Shown here one piece after another: positions 34,201 through 45,666 of a stretch of DNA of 64,000 nucleotides (positions within the stretch are counted from its first letter, which is position 1; the number at the start of each line of letters is the position of its first letter). The stretch lies in NCBI GenBank assembly GCA_003988855.1, contig QYAI01000097.1, positions 186,001-250,000 of the forward strand, given 5' to 3'. The notes beneath the pieces are model-generated. The model saw only the letters and a list, made by a program, of their open reading frames with translations. It was not told where the DNA came from and searched no databases. The translations under genes and the position numbers were made by a program. This DNA is from Arachnopeziza araneosa (taxonomy: Eukaryota > Ascomycota > Leotiomycetes > Helotiales > Arachnopezizaceae).

Positions 34201-34993
34201 TTTGACGCAGCCGTCGGCAAGGTGAAATACGCCTTTTCCTTCCCCTTCGCGCTTGGCGTTGCAGGAGTGGTGGGTTGGGCTACGTCGCTCGATGTCACAA
34301 CCGTCTTCGAGAAAGGCAATGCCAATTGGGTGACTCTGTCCAAATCGATATGATAGTGGTTGGCTAGAAGTGCACTGCTGACGTGGCGAACCGGAAGATT
34401 CATTCGCTTCATAGCTGCCTGATATCGTTGTGCCAACTCTGAACCAAGAAGAAGAGTACTTTCGAGAAGCGATAAGGAAGTAGTATTCAGGAGGCTGTTG
34501 AGATGATTGCTACTTGCATATATGCTCCGGTTGCCACAGTTCTGCAGTAATATCCGCGAGAAGCTGAGAATGGACTCAACCAACTGTCTATCTCCATCTT
34601 TCAAGTAACCGAGAGACTCTAGATGAGCTCCATTCTGCGAAACATCTTCTCCTTGTTCGTCTGCTGTCGTGAGAACTTTGCAAGCGAAATCGGTAGTTTG
34701 TGGGCCATCCTCGAGCTTGTAAGCCCTACAAAAACTCTCTAGAACGACATCGAATCGGTTTAACAGGGATATCCAATGGTAAAGGTCACCTCTGGGGAAC
34801 GGCCATCTTGTAGGGAATGACTCGAGATGTTGGGGAAGTTGAGGTAGGGAGATGGAACATGCTTGGTCTCGAAACTCCTTGATCCATGGTGACTATGCCA
34901 AAGATTAGGACTCTTTCTGTATTTGAAATGTCATTTGAGTCTTACCAAAGATTCGGCATGCTTTGCCTGCATAGTCTTGGTTATCCGGACCAT
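22264..34993 (-). CDS. TOM1: giant HECT E3 ubiquitin ligase, TOM1/HUWE1 type
   Basis: Seven exons on the minus strand: 34993-34946, 34892-27665, 27614-27015, 26959-26903, 26854-22805, 22754-22410, 22358-22264; 4140 residues, longer than yeast Tom1 (about 3270). The N-terminal third has the DUF908/DUF913 armadillo-like helices. A UBA-like motif (EALHRCNNNLPMALEYCHQ) lies near 1560, a long Asp/Glu tract at about 2425-2640, and three ubiquitin-binding-motif-like repeats at about 3030-3160 (DADFLAELPEDLREEV, DQEFLNALPDDIRDEI and a weaker third). The HECT domain fills the last ~350 residues, with active-site Cys4107 in SSHTCFNQLDLP. Tom1/HUWE1 ligases ubiquitinate excess histones, unassembled ribosomal proteins and replication factors in nucleus and cytoplasm. 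The last intron falls 2.3 codons after the catalytic cysteine. Confidence 0.95.
27015..27614 (-). other. acidic-tract exon of the HECT ligase
   Basis: This 600 nt exon codes almost only Asp, Glu, Gly and Ser with His-rich islands (GHDHDHEH), between two short introns. The DNA is a purine-rich imperfect GAN trinucleotide run on the minus strand. Acidic tracts in this family are thought to contact histones or other basic substrates. Confidence 0.8.
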
Positions 34994-36847
34994 GTTGAAG
35001 GCGAGAGCGGCAGGACCGCTGAAAAATCGTGATCGACCCCCTCCACAGCCTCCGCGTCTGTGCTAGTCGTCGACAGCTTGCCAATGCACAGAAGGAGCGT
35101 CCTCAATAGGACAGCCCCGGTTGGTCAGAAGAATCGACAGAAATTGTGGCGCGTGGGCAGATGCGTCTGAAGGTGACGATGAAGTAGTTGCGTTGGACCT
35201 GCAAGTTAGTCTGGTGCACGAGAAGGATTATCTGCTCGCAGATGAGCCGCTACAACCAAGAGGTATCAAGGAATGTCGCAAATTCTCTGAAGTCGTAATG
35301 AGGCGGTTGTGATGGAGGGCTCTGATGAGCTTGTTGGTGGTCGAAGGAAGTACCGAAAAAGAGCGTGTCGAAAGGGAACGGTGCAGGCGCCCTCCTAATC
35401 GCTATCGGTAGAAAGTAGTGGATCTGGCTAGTATGCGGCGCCAGAAGAGAGGATGTCAAGGAATAGTGAGTGCGTTGGTGTTATGGTTGGGAGGTGGGGG
35501 GGTTATTTGGAAAGAGGAAGCTTCGTAGAGCTTTCGAGATGCACGCCTTGACAAACGCGATGGGATATTTTTCGCTAACATAGCAAAGGCTCTACGTCAC
35601 GGGGAAGCGTAAAGCCGATATTCATTCACCTCGATTAATGCGTTCCCTTTCTTTGTTCAGCCCGATTTAGGATGAGTCTTGCCTCATCGAGGTGCGCTTC
35701 GATAAAATCGACTCTTTTCCTCTGTCCGCAAGACACAAGATGCGTTCCATCCTCAGCCAGCCTGATAGGCAGATTTCCAGACTCGGGAGGAAGGAGTCAC
35801 GACCGAAGTACGTCCAAGGCTATCTGATTCCCTTACCGAAAGGTTTCTTTCACCTTGCTAAGGAGCTAATCACCTTGATGCCTACTTACCTAGGTAGGCC
35901 TGGGTTTGTAGCCTCAACGCCAGCAACTACCGCTACACTTTACCTAAGAGAAGCTGCCAGAGCGCATCGATACGAACAACTCGAAACGATCATCCTCATC
36001 AGAGACTCGGTGGCAGAAACCTCAGTTGCCAATCTTGAGTGAGCAGGAAGCTTCAAGCAGCTGTTGGAGCAGCCAAAGCCACGTGATACCTCGCTCATAA
36101 GCAGCTGGACTTGTCGAGCTTTTCCAGGTTCCATTCAATACCGGACCCATTGACACGAGTTTGTCCAAGATGTGGGAGGCCTACCTACCTTAGCCCGCTC
36201 TTGTCTCTTGGACCACTGTATCACGAGATTTTGAATGTTTGAACTTTGATTCGATCAGACTGGCTTGATTCAGGATGCTGAAGAGCCACTGTCGATTGGC
36301 TGTCCGCTTGGTACCTGTCCTTGCAGCTTGTGGCGTATGTCTGGGACGCCGTTCACTTTGCCTGTTCGCCGACGAGCCCTTCCAATTCGCTGTCCAGATT
36401 GGAGCATCTTGGGAGAAAATGTCTTGAGACCAGCAAGGAGCTCGTATAGAAGACCATCTGTCTTTTAGATAATATGAACAATAGAAAATAATTTACAATC
36501 TTTTACTTCCCAAGCCCCTTTCTTTGGACTCCCTTTGATTTGCATAACATAATCTCGATAAGGAGGTAGTCAATATTATCGCCTTCCCTGTCCAAATTTA
36601 GCGATCTGGTACGCGTTGAGAGATCGAAGGAAGACCACGCATATTCTATCTTCAGCTCTTCCTCCCAAACGTCCTGGATCAACGTTCTTCGGTGACGATA
36701 CGATTCTCTTCGCCAGCCTCTCTCTCGCAAGCATCGCTACGATCGCATCCAGTAATCAGGTGGGAGACCGATTCTCGCAAATGGCCTCGATCGTTCCCTG
36801 ACCCTTTCAACGTCTATCGCAACGCCATTGAAGGAGACACTGCAGTC
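34994..36847. other. divergent promoter region, HECT ligase / TBC gene
   Basis: 1.85 kb between the starts of two divergent housekeeping genes. No coding stretch is convincing. Pyrimidine tracts and several TAGGTAGG-like short repeats (near 35885 and 36180) are visible; no TATA box stands out. Confidence 0.5.
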
Positions 36848-39736
36848 ATGTCTGACCAGGATCATACCGATACAGCAGATGCTACATCTGCGAAGGAGAA
36901 GCGGGAGTCGACGGCAGGGCATTCAGATCGAGAAAATGTTTGTCCAGCAGTCCATTTTGTTTGCGACCATGTCACACGACATTCTAGCCTTCCTTCTACC
37001 ACATACAAAACTCGTACTAATAGTATTATTTATCTCAGGAAACATTCGAAGATGCTAATGACACCACACCTTCTGAGCGTCCTCGGACGGCGTCCGTTGA
37101 AAGAACGAGATCCTTGACCAACGGGCGTTCAGCATCGATCAAGAGCATCTCCCCGAGAACAGAAGATCCTCCACCGGTCCCAGTCGTCCTCGAAAATGAA
37201 ACAAATGGCGATGGAAACCATAAAGATGATACTCGCCAACCAAATTCTCCTCTCTTGACTTCCCATCGATTGTCAACCGGATCCCTGGACAACGTTAATT
37301 TAGATGAAGATGGGGCACCCCTGAAACCCAAAGCATCTACAGGTAAGCTTTTTTAATGCAATTAAGATCTCGCAGGTGGCCTAATACACGTCGTGCAATA
37401 GAAAAACCCCCTCTTCCAGCAAGAACCTTATTGAAACCTTCATTCCAAGGACTTTCTGGCGTCCTACCATCAGTACCTTGGTCCCCTCCCCCACAACCAC
37501 CACCACAATCGAACACTCTTCCACCTCCAGCGGTGCCGCCACCAAGAAAGCTGACGAGTCCATTTTCTTGGTTATCTAGAAATACATCACATAAAGAGCC
37601 ACAAACTTCACCTCCCTTACCCTTACCAAATCCCGAAGCAAGGAGGAACACCGCCTCCTCAATAGCAACTGTCGGAAGCAATCCAGAAATGATGCTGAGC
37701 AAATTAGAAGAGAGCCCGGGGTCTGATAGTACAGGTGGAGGGAAACGACCATCACGAAGCAGTTTACGAGACAGGTTCAAATTGGTACGAATGCGAGAAG
37801 AGGCTGGAATAACAGCCGTACCAGAAGATGATAAGCCTGTTGATGGAGTCAAGGGCTTCATGGAAAGAAGTGCGAGTTTTGCCCTCAATCTTACGAGTCC
37901 AACAACTCAAGGGGAAGGGAAAGAGCCAGGTTCACCATTACCACCTAGTCCAAACCCGGCATTGGCACCGGGGACGGCTGCTGGTGTTTCTTCAGGCCCT
38001 TCGCCACCAGTGGATTGGGATCTTTGGCAAGCAGTAGTCGATGAAGGGCCAGCAGCAGTGGCAAGGACGAGTCCCGAAGAGCTTAATCGAGCCATCATTG
38101 CAGGAATTCCAAACGCCATTCGAGGTGTGGTATGGCAAATATTAGCCTCCAGCAAAAATGAGGAATTAGAGGGTGTGTACCGAGACCTGGTAAATCGCGG
38201 CACAGACAAAGATAAAGATAGAATGAGTGGCTCTAGTGGTTCAGCCAGTATTGGACCAACCCCAGGCGAGAAAAAGGAAGAATCAGTAGCCTCTTCTGCA
38301 TCATCGGTACATTCGGATCGATCCGCACCAATTGGCTCAACAAGTGGTTTAAGATCCCCCTCGCCACCCAAAGATCCAGAGAAATTAGCAAAAGCGCAAG
38401 CTGTAGCTATTGCAGAGCAGAAGAAGAAAACAAAAGAGGATGCAGCAGCATTGCTGAAGTTGGAAAGGGCTATCAAGCGAGATCTTGGAGCTCGCACAAG
38501 TTTTTCCAAGTTTGCTGCCAGCGCGGGTTTGCAAGATGGATTATTCGGTGTATGCAAGGCTTATGCTCTGTTTGATGAGGGTGTTGGTTATGCGCAGGGC
38601 ATGAATTTTCTCGCCATGCCTTTGCTATTCAATGTACGATATCTTTTCTCTTATTTGTTAGCTGCTAACTTTTTAGATGCCCGAAGACGAAGCATTCTGC
38701 CTGCTTGTCAAAATTATGAATCAATACCAGCTGCGAAGTTTATTTATTCAAGATATGCCAGGGTTACATAAACATCTTTACCAGTTCGAACGCTTGCTAG
38801 AAGATTTCGAGCCTGCTCTCTACTGTCATCTTCATCGCCGACAAGTCACACCACATCTCTACGCAACCCAATGGTTTCTCACACTCTTTGCGTATCGCTT
38901 TCCTCTCCAGCTTGTTCTTCGGATATACGATCTTATCCTGAGTGAAGGCCTCGAGGCCATCATCAAATTCGGTATCGTTCTTATGCAAAAGAATGCTGCC
39001 ACCCTCCTTAGCATGACAGACATGGTCGCTTTGACCAACTTCCTCAAAGATCGCCTTTTCGATGTCTACATTGATCAAGCACCGTCTTCTGGGTCCATTC
39101 TCGAATCCGGTTTCTTTGGTAGCTCAGGGGCTAGTATTGACAAAGAAGTCTACCGAGCTGATCAGCTGATCGAAGATGCATGTTCAGTCAAAATCACGCC
39201 AGAAATACTCAGAGCTTATGCTCTTGAATGGGATGAGAAAACACTGAATGAAAGAGTACGTGAAGCTGAAATTGAAGCTTTGAGATCGAGTAATCAGTCC
39301 CTGTCCCTCAAAGTTCGTAGACTAGAAGAGCGGGTTCAGGAGCATGATTCTGAGCATGCAGCTCTCGCTACAGAGTTGGTACGTACGAAAGTCGAGAACG
39401 AAGAACTCAAAGACGAGAATGAGTCCTTGAAAGGACAAGTCAAGGAATTGAGAATGGTGATAGAAAAGCAGCCAGAGGAAGTAGAGGAAAAGTTAAAGAT
39501 GGAGATGGAACGGTTGCTTAAGAGAAATCAGGAAGTGCATGAAGAAAATGGCAGGCTTGAGGAGGAGATGAGTGAGATGGAGAAGACACTTGTAGAGACA
39601 AAGATGCAGTATGCTGAGGTAGGTTATTCTATTATTTGTTCGATATCTCACACTAACATGCACTACTCAGATCAACTCAGCACACGAAACTCTCAACCGC
39701 AAGTGGATTGATCTGCGAAAGGCTCTAGGCGACTGA
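36848..39736 (+). CDS. Rab GTPase-activating protein, TBC domain (Gyp5-like)
   Basis: Five exons: 36848-36937, 37039-37342, 37402-38633, 38677-39618, 39671-39736; 877 residues. Order: an acidic and proline-rich disordered N-terminus (about 1-350, many PPP runs and Ser/Thr sites), then a TBC domain at about 355-680. The domain has the RGVVWQ start, the arginine-finger region (AIKRDLGARTSF, about 488) and the glutamine-finger region (GYAQGMNF, about 527). A coiled coil follows at about 730-850. This architecture is that of Gyp5/Gyl1 and EVI5-type proteins, which stimulate GTP hydrolysis by Ypt1/Sec4-class Rabs at sites of polarised secretion. The first intron has a perfect TACTAAT branch site. 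The spacing in RDLGART is one residue longer than the usual IxxDxxR arginine-finger motif. Confidence 0.9.
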
Positions 39737-40568
39737 GCCCCCTCACCTCTGTACTATTTACCTATTTCTTCCCTTCATTGACGATCATTGATTTCAGACC
39801 CGGCATAGCGACGCATCACGATATCCCTTTCTTTCTTATCTCATCCTCTCATTGGCTTCATCCTATCCTAGAGATGGACTCGTATGGCATTGCTAGGCTT
39901 GTTTGTAAGACGGCAATTAATGTATGTTATGAACAAACGACAAAAAAGAAATATTCAGAGAGGCTAGCCGTGCTAGCTGTGGGGAGGATGGGCTGTATAT
40001 AACTATTTGTAAGGGACTGAGACGCAAAATCAATATCAGAGCGAGCGAGATAATGAATCACGGATTTGCTCTACTTGCTTATCAGAGCGCCTTTACACTT
40101 GTCTTCTCTAGGTTCTTGGAATGATTTTTGGACGTGAGAAGAAAAGGAAAGTAAATTTTAAGTTCCATATTTCCTAGTTGTATTTTTTATGCTCTCATCA
40201 ACTCTCTACCTTCTTTCGAAGGCCAATTCTCAAGCTCCTTCCTGTTCTCATGGTCCCTTCCATCTCATTGGTCGGAACCTTGGTAGAACAATAATCCGAG
40301 GCTCAACCAAGTCGACCCAGCAGCCTGACACAGGAACAAAGTGTACGTCCTCCATGTGAGTTGGTTAGTATTGACACAATTCTCATGCTCGTACCAGTTT
40401 TTGCTACTGCGGATCTAACTCGCACGGCTAGCCAGGCCGAAAAGGCGATATTTTGCCATGTACCGTTCGTTCTCGGTAACCCCACTCTGGATCAGCCTCA
40501 TCGATGCAACCTCGCTGATGCCGCTTTCTAGGATAGCATGGAGCTTGTAGCACGATCTGTTTACAAGA
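39737..40568. other. intergenic, TBC 3' region
   Basis: Pyrimidine-rich 3' region of the TBC gene followed by non-coding DNA; nothing with domain character. Confidence 0.5.
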
Positions 40569-42546
40569 ATGGCGTCCAATTTGTCGGACCTCATTGTCGA
40601 TTCGAGGCTTGACATCGAATTCTTTGCCCATCACACCATTCAGACGACCTACACCTCGAGCCCCACTACGGGTCAGCGGCGCAGTACAGTCTATGAAAAA
40701 TGGCAGAGGACAAAAGAACTCGGCAGAGGGTCGTTTGGGGTTGTCTGGTTGGAGAAATGTGCTGATGGGCCCAGTAAAGGCAAGCTTCGAGCTGTGAAGG
40801 AGCTTACGAAAGGCGCTACAAGTGTGGTTCCGGACTACTATAAGGAACTTGAAGCAATAGCTAAATTCTCGCCAGATAGAGTAAGCTCTACTCAATATCC
40901 TGCACAGTTTGATAGTTTTTAATTATGATAGTCCTGAATGGTGGGTCAAAATTGCGGATTTTGGCATCAGTAAACGAATCGACAACCTATCTCCGAACAG
41001 TTATTGGCACGGAGGCTTACCTAGCGCCAGAAGTGAGAGGACTCTATCCAGTAGACTCTGATGAGGGAGATGAAGACAAATTTACCTTTGCCGTAGATAT
41101 TTGGGCTATAGGCGCTATATCATTCCGAATGATCACCGGCCAGATAGCATTTTCATCACCAGGGCGACTCTTGTACAACTACGTCGTGCGTGGGTCACCT
41201 TTTCCTATCAACGATTCAATGAGTGCAGCGTATGTCAAATTTGTTGAGGAGACAATGGCTGCATCTCCACGTCTACGACCAACTCCACAGCAAGCTTTGA
41301 GTTTTCCCTGGATTCAGATGCAAGAAGTTCCTACCCCAAACTCAAGTTTTAAGCCTGCTACAAGGTACCTCACCTTTTCAAGTCGACTGTATCACAAGCT
41401 GATAAGAAAAGTCATAATCTGGATTCCATGCAAACAATTGTGCCTCTGGCTTCAGCACAATGGAACACTTTGAATGAAGATGATACTCCTAGCTTACGGC
41501 TACAAAATCTCGATTTATCGGATATTGAAGAAAATAAATTATCTCTTCAGAGTATGGCCGGAAAGAAGCTAAATCCATTCCGAATTCAACAGACAATTCA
41601 GGTAGGCGAGAGCCCTCCACCTCGTGGCACAGCAATCGCCCTCTCAGGAGATGGACGCTTGCTTGTAAGTAATGGAGATGGCAAACACCTCGTAGTCTGG
41701 AAGGCAGACAGGCATGGCCAATTCCAGCAAATCCAAGAGCTCGATAGCGGCATATATGACATCTTCGTCCTCACCTTTTCATCCCAAGGCTGCCGGCTCG
41801 CGTGTGGTGGAGATGGAAATTTTCTCACGATTTGGGAACCAGACAAGTGGGGCAAGTTACAGCGTGTCCAAAAACTCGAAGGCTACATTAATGGGACATG
41901 CTTCCTCGAATTCTCGCCCGATGGACGTCAACTCGCAACCGGAAATTCCGAGGGTGAAGTTCTAATCTGGGGTGTGAGTAAGGATGGTCTGCTATCCATT
42001 TCCCAGAGTCTCAAGGGGGCCGACCACGAACCTAGACAGTTCGCATTTTCACCCGATGGACGCTGGCTCGCATGTGAAGATAGTATTGCGAAGGTAACTG
42101 CGATCTGGGAGATGAACGAGTATGGCCAATTTCATCAAATCCAGAAACTTGAGAGCTACAATGCCTATGCTAGGTTACTCGCTTTTTCGCCAGATGGGCG
42201 CTGGTTTATAGCTAGTTCCAAGGATGCAGCTCAGGAAATCTGGAGAAGAGACACTCAAAACAAACTACAGAGAGTGCTACAGCAAAAACAATACCCAGAC
42301 ACATTCTATGATGTCAAATTCTCACTCAGTAGCCTTTGGCTCATCTCCAACGACTACCACAAGGGACTCGATGTTTGGGAGATTACCGAGCATGGTCAAT
42401 TATTTAAGGTACAGGAGCTGCGGGAGGAAGAGGTATCATACGTCTCTGAAGATGAAATTGATTCTTCTGCGACCGCTATCTCATCTAGTGGCCACCTTGC
42501 ATATTTTCGAGGCGGCAGAATAAGAATCTATAGAGCAGACAAGTGA
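40569..42546 (+). pseudogene. protein kinase / WD40-like fusion, damaged
   Basis: From the ATG at 40569 a kinase N-lobe is clear: glycine loop LGRGSFGVVWLEK, the lysine in LRAVKELTK and a helix-C glutamate (YYKELEAI). The frame stops at 40920. In another frame EWWVKIADFGISKRI (DFG) follows almost at once, so the segment that should hold the HRD catalytic loop is missing. A second frameshift near 40978 leads to VIGTEAYLAPEV (APE), FAVDIWAIGAISFRMITG and the C-lobe to about 41360. After another frame change comes an uninterrupted C-terminal part (41428-42546) with about six beta-propeller blades (FSPDGRQLATG, FSPDGRWLACE, FSPDGRWFIAS). The intact ancestor would be a Ser/Thr kinase joined to a propeller sensor. 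Kinase activity is impossible as read; the propeller part could still be expressed. Confidence 0.8.
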
Positions 42547-43779
42547 TATAATATCATTCATCCTGCACTATGCTGGTATGGCCGAAAAGTCTCGACCGCC
42601 TACCACCACTTAAAATTAGAGACTATAGACCACAGGAAAAGTATCCATCAATTAAATACTCCATCGAAAATTCTTTCTGCACAGCAAATCAGCCACCTTC
42701 GAAAGCTCTGACTAACTTGGATTGGTATGCTGTCGGCTCTGTTATCTTGAAGACTGCTATTGAACTGATTGTTACCGAGACTCAGACGAGCAAGGTTAAG
42801 TTTAGGAAAGTGAAAAGAGAAGGAGAATTTTGCGGCATGCGAAGAGCCAGATTTCAGCTCGTAGCCCTCCAATTTTGCCATCTATTAAATAAAGTTTTGT
42901 TTTCGTATCGCTGCTCTCTGACATAGTAAAGACCTGTATGATGAACTCACTCGGGTACGCTAGTTGAGATATGGTTGTTTGGCTTCGCAGGATAGAGAGG
43001 AGCATGTACGAAAGTCAAGCCAAATCTTATATCCTTCGCTAGGAGGCAAATTGGTTCGTCACTCTCAATTACAGCTGCTACTTTTGTCACCCTATTTAAC
43101 CATGAACATTTAAAATGTACACCGACAGTCGATATCTAATGAATATAACACGGGCAATATCGCGGTATTTTTGAAAGAAATTGCTTTCTGATCTTTGAAC
43201 TATTGTTCAAGAATGTCAAATAATTCTCACGTTTATTTATTTCTGTGATGGGTAAAGTCAGTGCTTGAACTGTTAAATAAGATTCCTGATACTCTGGTTC
43301 TCAAAGAGAAATAAGCACCATATGTATTTCTGGTTCGGGATTGAGGTTGAGCGAGAAATCAAAGTCTTCGAAATTTTGCAAGTGGTCTATATATTATTTC
43401 AAGCTCCACTTGGAATTCGATTAATCAATACAAGGAACTGAACCGAGAAGAGGGGAGGGATCTTTTTTTAATAAGTAAAAATTGGTTGTGATGCCCTCGG
43501 AATTGAACGACTTGGTTGGTTGATAAGAGCGGATCACCTGTTGGAATTTTTAAGAGTAGTGCCAATGTGTTACTTTTCTTCTTGAAGTGACAAATGATAG
43601 ATGGTCACTGAACAAATTTGATGTTATAGTGCTTTTGAAGAGAGCTGGATGTGTTTTATAATTCTAAGATGATAGGAAATGGCAAGCAGTAGTCAAATCG
43701 TTATCATAATACATTTATTTATATAATATATCCCGTGGTATCATCCAACTCATCTATCACTTCATAATTTCATCATAAC
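42547..43779. other. AT-rich intergenic region
   Basis: 1.2 kb, strongly AT-rich, with no convincing frame. The 42570-42926 frame has no domain features. Confidence 0.5.
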
Positions 43780-45159
43780 CTACAAAAGATACACAAGATA
43801 ACACGGCGACGCTAAAATGAGAAGATACAGCAGATTTCCATGACCACTCACCCTACTTCCGGGGCTGGCCTTCGTTGCACTTGCTGCACTACCTGTCGCC
43901 GTGGCTGTAAAGTTCTTTCTGGTCCCCTGCGCGCTGTAAACAGGTATGTTCGGATCACTCGTCCCATTCCCACCATCATAAAGCTTCCCACTACCATCAT
44001 AGGGAGTCTGGTCACCAGCAGCGCTTTTCCACTCTTCTAGTACGCTGGCGTCAACTCCTTGTCCTCCTGCACCGATTAGTTGCAGGTTAGGGGCTGGAAT
44101 AGGGAGATATTGAGCGGGATGGCTATTCAGAAATCCACCGTAAGAGAGGGAGTTGTTGACAATTGATAGATCAGCCGCGGGATTGTTGGCGTAGTTTGTT
44201 TGTGAAGCGACCAAGGAGAATACGTTGGCACCTACATCGTAGCGGCCGAGGTTAGGGAGGTCCCAGTTATTTTCTAGGGTGGATAGAATCGAGTAGTGTG
44301 TGTAGAGTGTAGAATCTGTTGTTCCTTGGAGGCTTTTGGGGATTGCGCCGCCGAGGAGGAGGGACACGATTCGGTTTGGGATGGCATAGGTTTCAGATTC
44401 ATCGTAGGTGAGGAGGATGAGTGTTCGTTCCATAAATTGGGGATTGGAGAGGAGGGGAGCAAGGAAAGAGGTTGTCCAATTTGTAGCATAGGCTAGAGTG
44501 GTATTGTGTCCGTCGTTGAGCATGTTCGGGGAGAGGTGCATGTATTGTGGGAGGGAGTTGGCTTTTACATCATTCGCGAAATCGTCGAAGCTTTGGAGTT
44601 TGGCTAGTCGCGAGCCATTGAGGTTTACGCTGTCGAAAGAGACGAAGGGACTTGAAGTTATCAGCACGGGTCTTAACCATGGTCCAGACAATGAACTTAC
44701 TTGTGCTTCCTAACATAATCCCACCCGCTTCCATCAAATGCTGTGCTCCCTTGACCCATATAACCAGGGCCCGGCAGGCCCTCAAAATACCCTCTCCAGT
44801 CGATGTTCTTAGTATCCAGCAGATCCACCAAGGTGCTCACATTCTGCGGTATCCGTACGAAGCCATCATGATTCAGACCAAAGTAGTCCCCTCCAACAGA
44901 CGCGATGTAATTGGGCTGACTTGGATGCGTGAGCCCATAGTATTCGGTTAGAAGGATGCCTTGTTTCGTCAAGTGAAGAATATCTGAATCTGCGTCTACT
45001 TTGGTGAAATCCTATCTTGATCAACAGACTGCATGGACCGGAGCACAAGAGGTGTACCTGGTTCTCAAGCCATATGGTTATGAATCTATCGAATGCCTTA
45101 CCTGGAACATAAGCTGCTGCTGCTAAGGTCACGCCAGCGAGATAGAACAGACAGCGCAT
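43780..45159 (-). CDS. secreted GPI-anchored acid phosphatase (phosphoesterase family)
   Basis: Three exons on the minus strand: 45159-45058, 45011-44701, 44650-43780, with introns of 46 and 50 nt; 427 residues. A signal peptide (residues 1-16, MRCLFYLAGVTLAAAA) begins the protein. Family motifs are FITIWLENQDF, LTHPSQPNYIASVGGD, a conserved HNPF, and LLTYDESETY. The C-terminus is Ser/Thr/Ala-rich and ends in a hydrophobic tail (YLLILASPCYLVYLL) typical of GPI attachment. It belongs to the fungal acid phosphatase group of the PF04185-type phosphoesterases, working at the cell wall to release phosphate; such genes are often phosphate-regulated. Several Asn-X-Ser/Thr glycosylation sites are present. 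Confidence 0.88.
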
Positions 45160-45666
45160 GCTGAAATAATATAGATGTAGGAGGAAATACGGTGATATTA
45201 GAGAGATAGCATCTTTAGAGTTGTTATCAGCCTCCTCTGGAGACAAAACATGTTTCAAGCCTTGTCCGAATGGTGACATTACAGGGGTGGATATTCTCAG
45301 CCGCGTCACGCGACTTGATTACCTAAGTTCCATGGTCCTCCTGGAGCCTGGTATTGCTTTTAAGTCCATCCTCATGCGAGATTCACACTTCTGGGGCATT
45401 CGCTTGGTAAGACTGCGACACACGAGTGTATGTTGAACCGCCACCGAGTTTCTTCCAATTGATGCGTTTGATTCCCTGAACTCCGGCAGGGTGAAATGTG
45501 ATGGGGGGCCTCCTGTCTGAGCCACCAACATCGGCAAGGCTGAAATCAGGGTGCCTCCACAGCTTCAAATTGAGGATAAAGGTCTACATATGAGGTTTCT
45601 TTCTTATCTTCTTGTTCCCAGACGTTTCATCGGAGAGCCCTTGACTTTTAGTTCTGGGATTTCAAG
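45160..45666. other. divergent promoter, acid phosphatase / zinc-finger gene
   Basis: 507 bp between two divergent starts. No gene inside; no obvious TATA box. Confidence 0.5.

Noticed and set aside
40890..40925. Short intron to explain the missing kinase catalytic loop
   Set aside because: A GTAAGC...CACAG pair exists but spans only about 33 nt, below the 46 nt minimum seen here, and would not restore the HRD segment.
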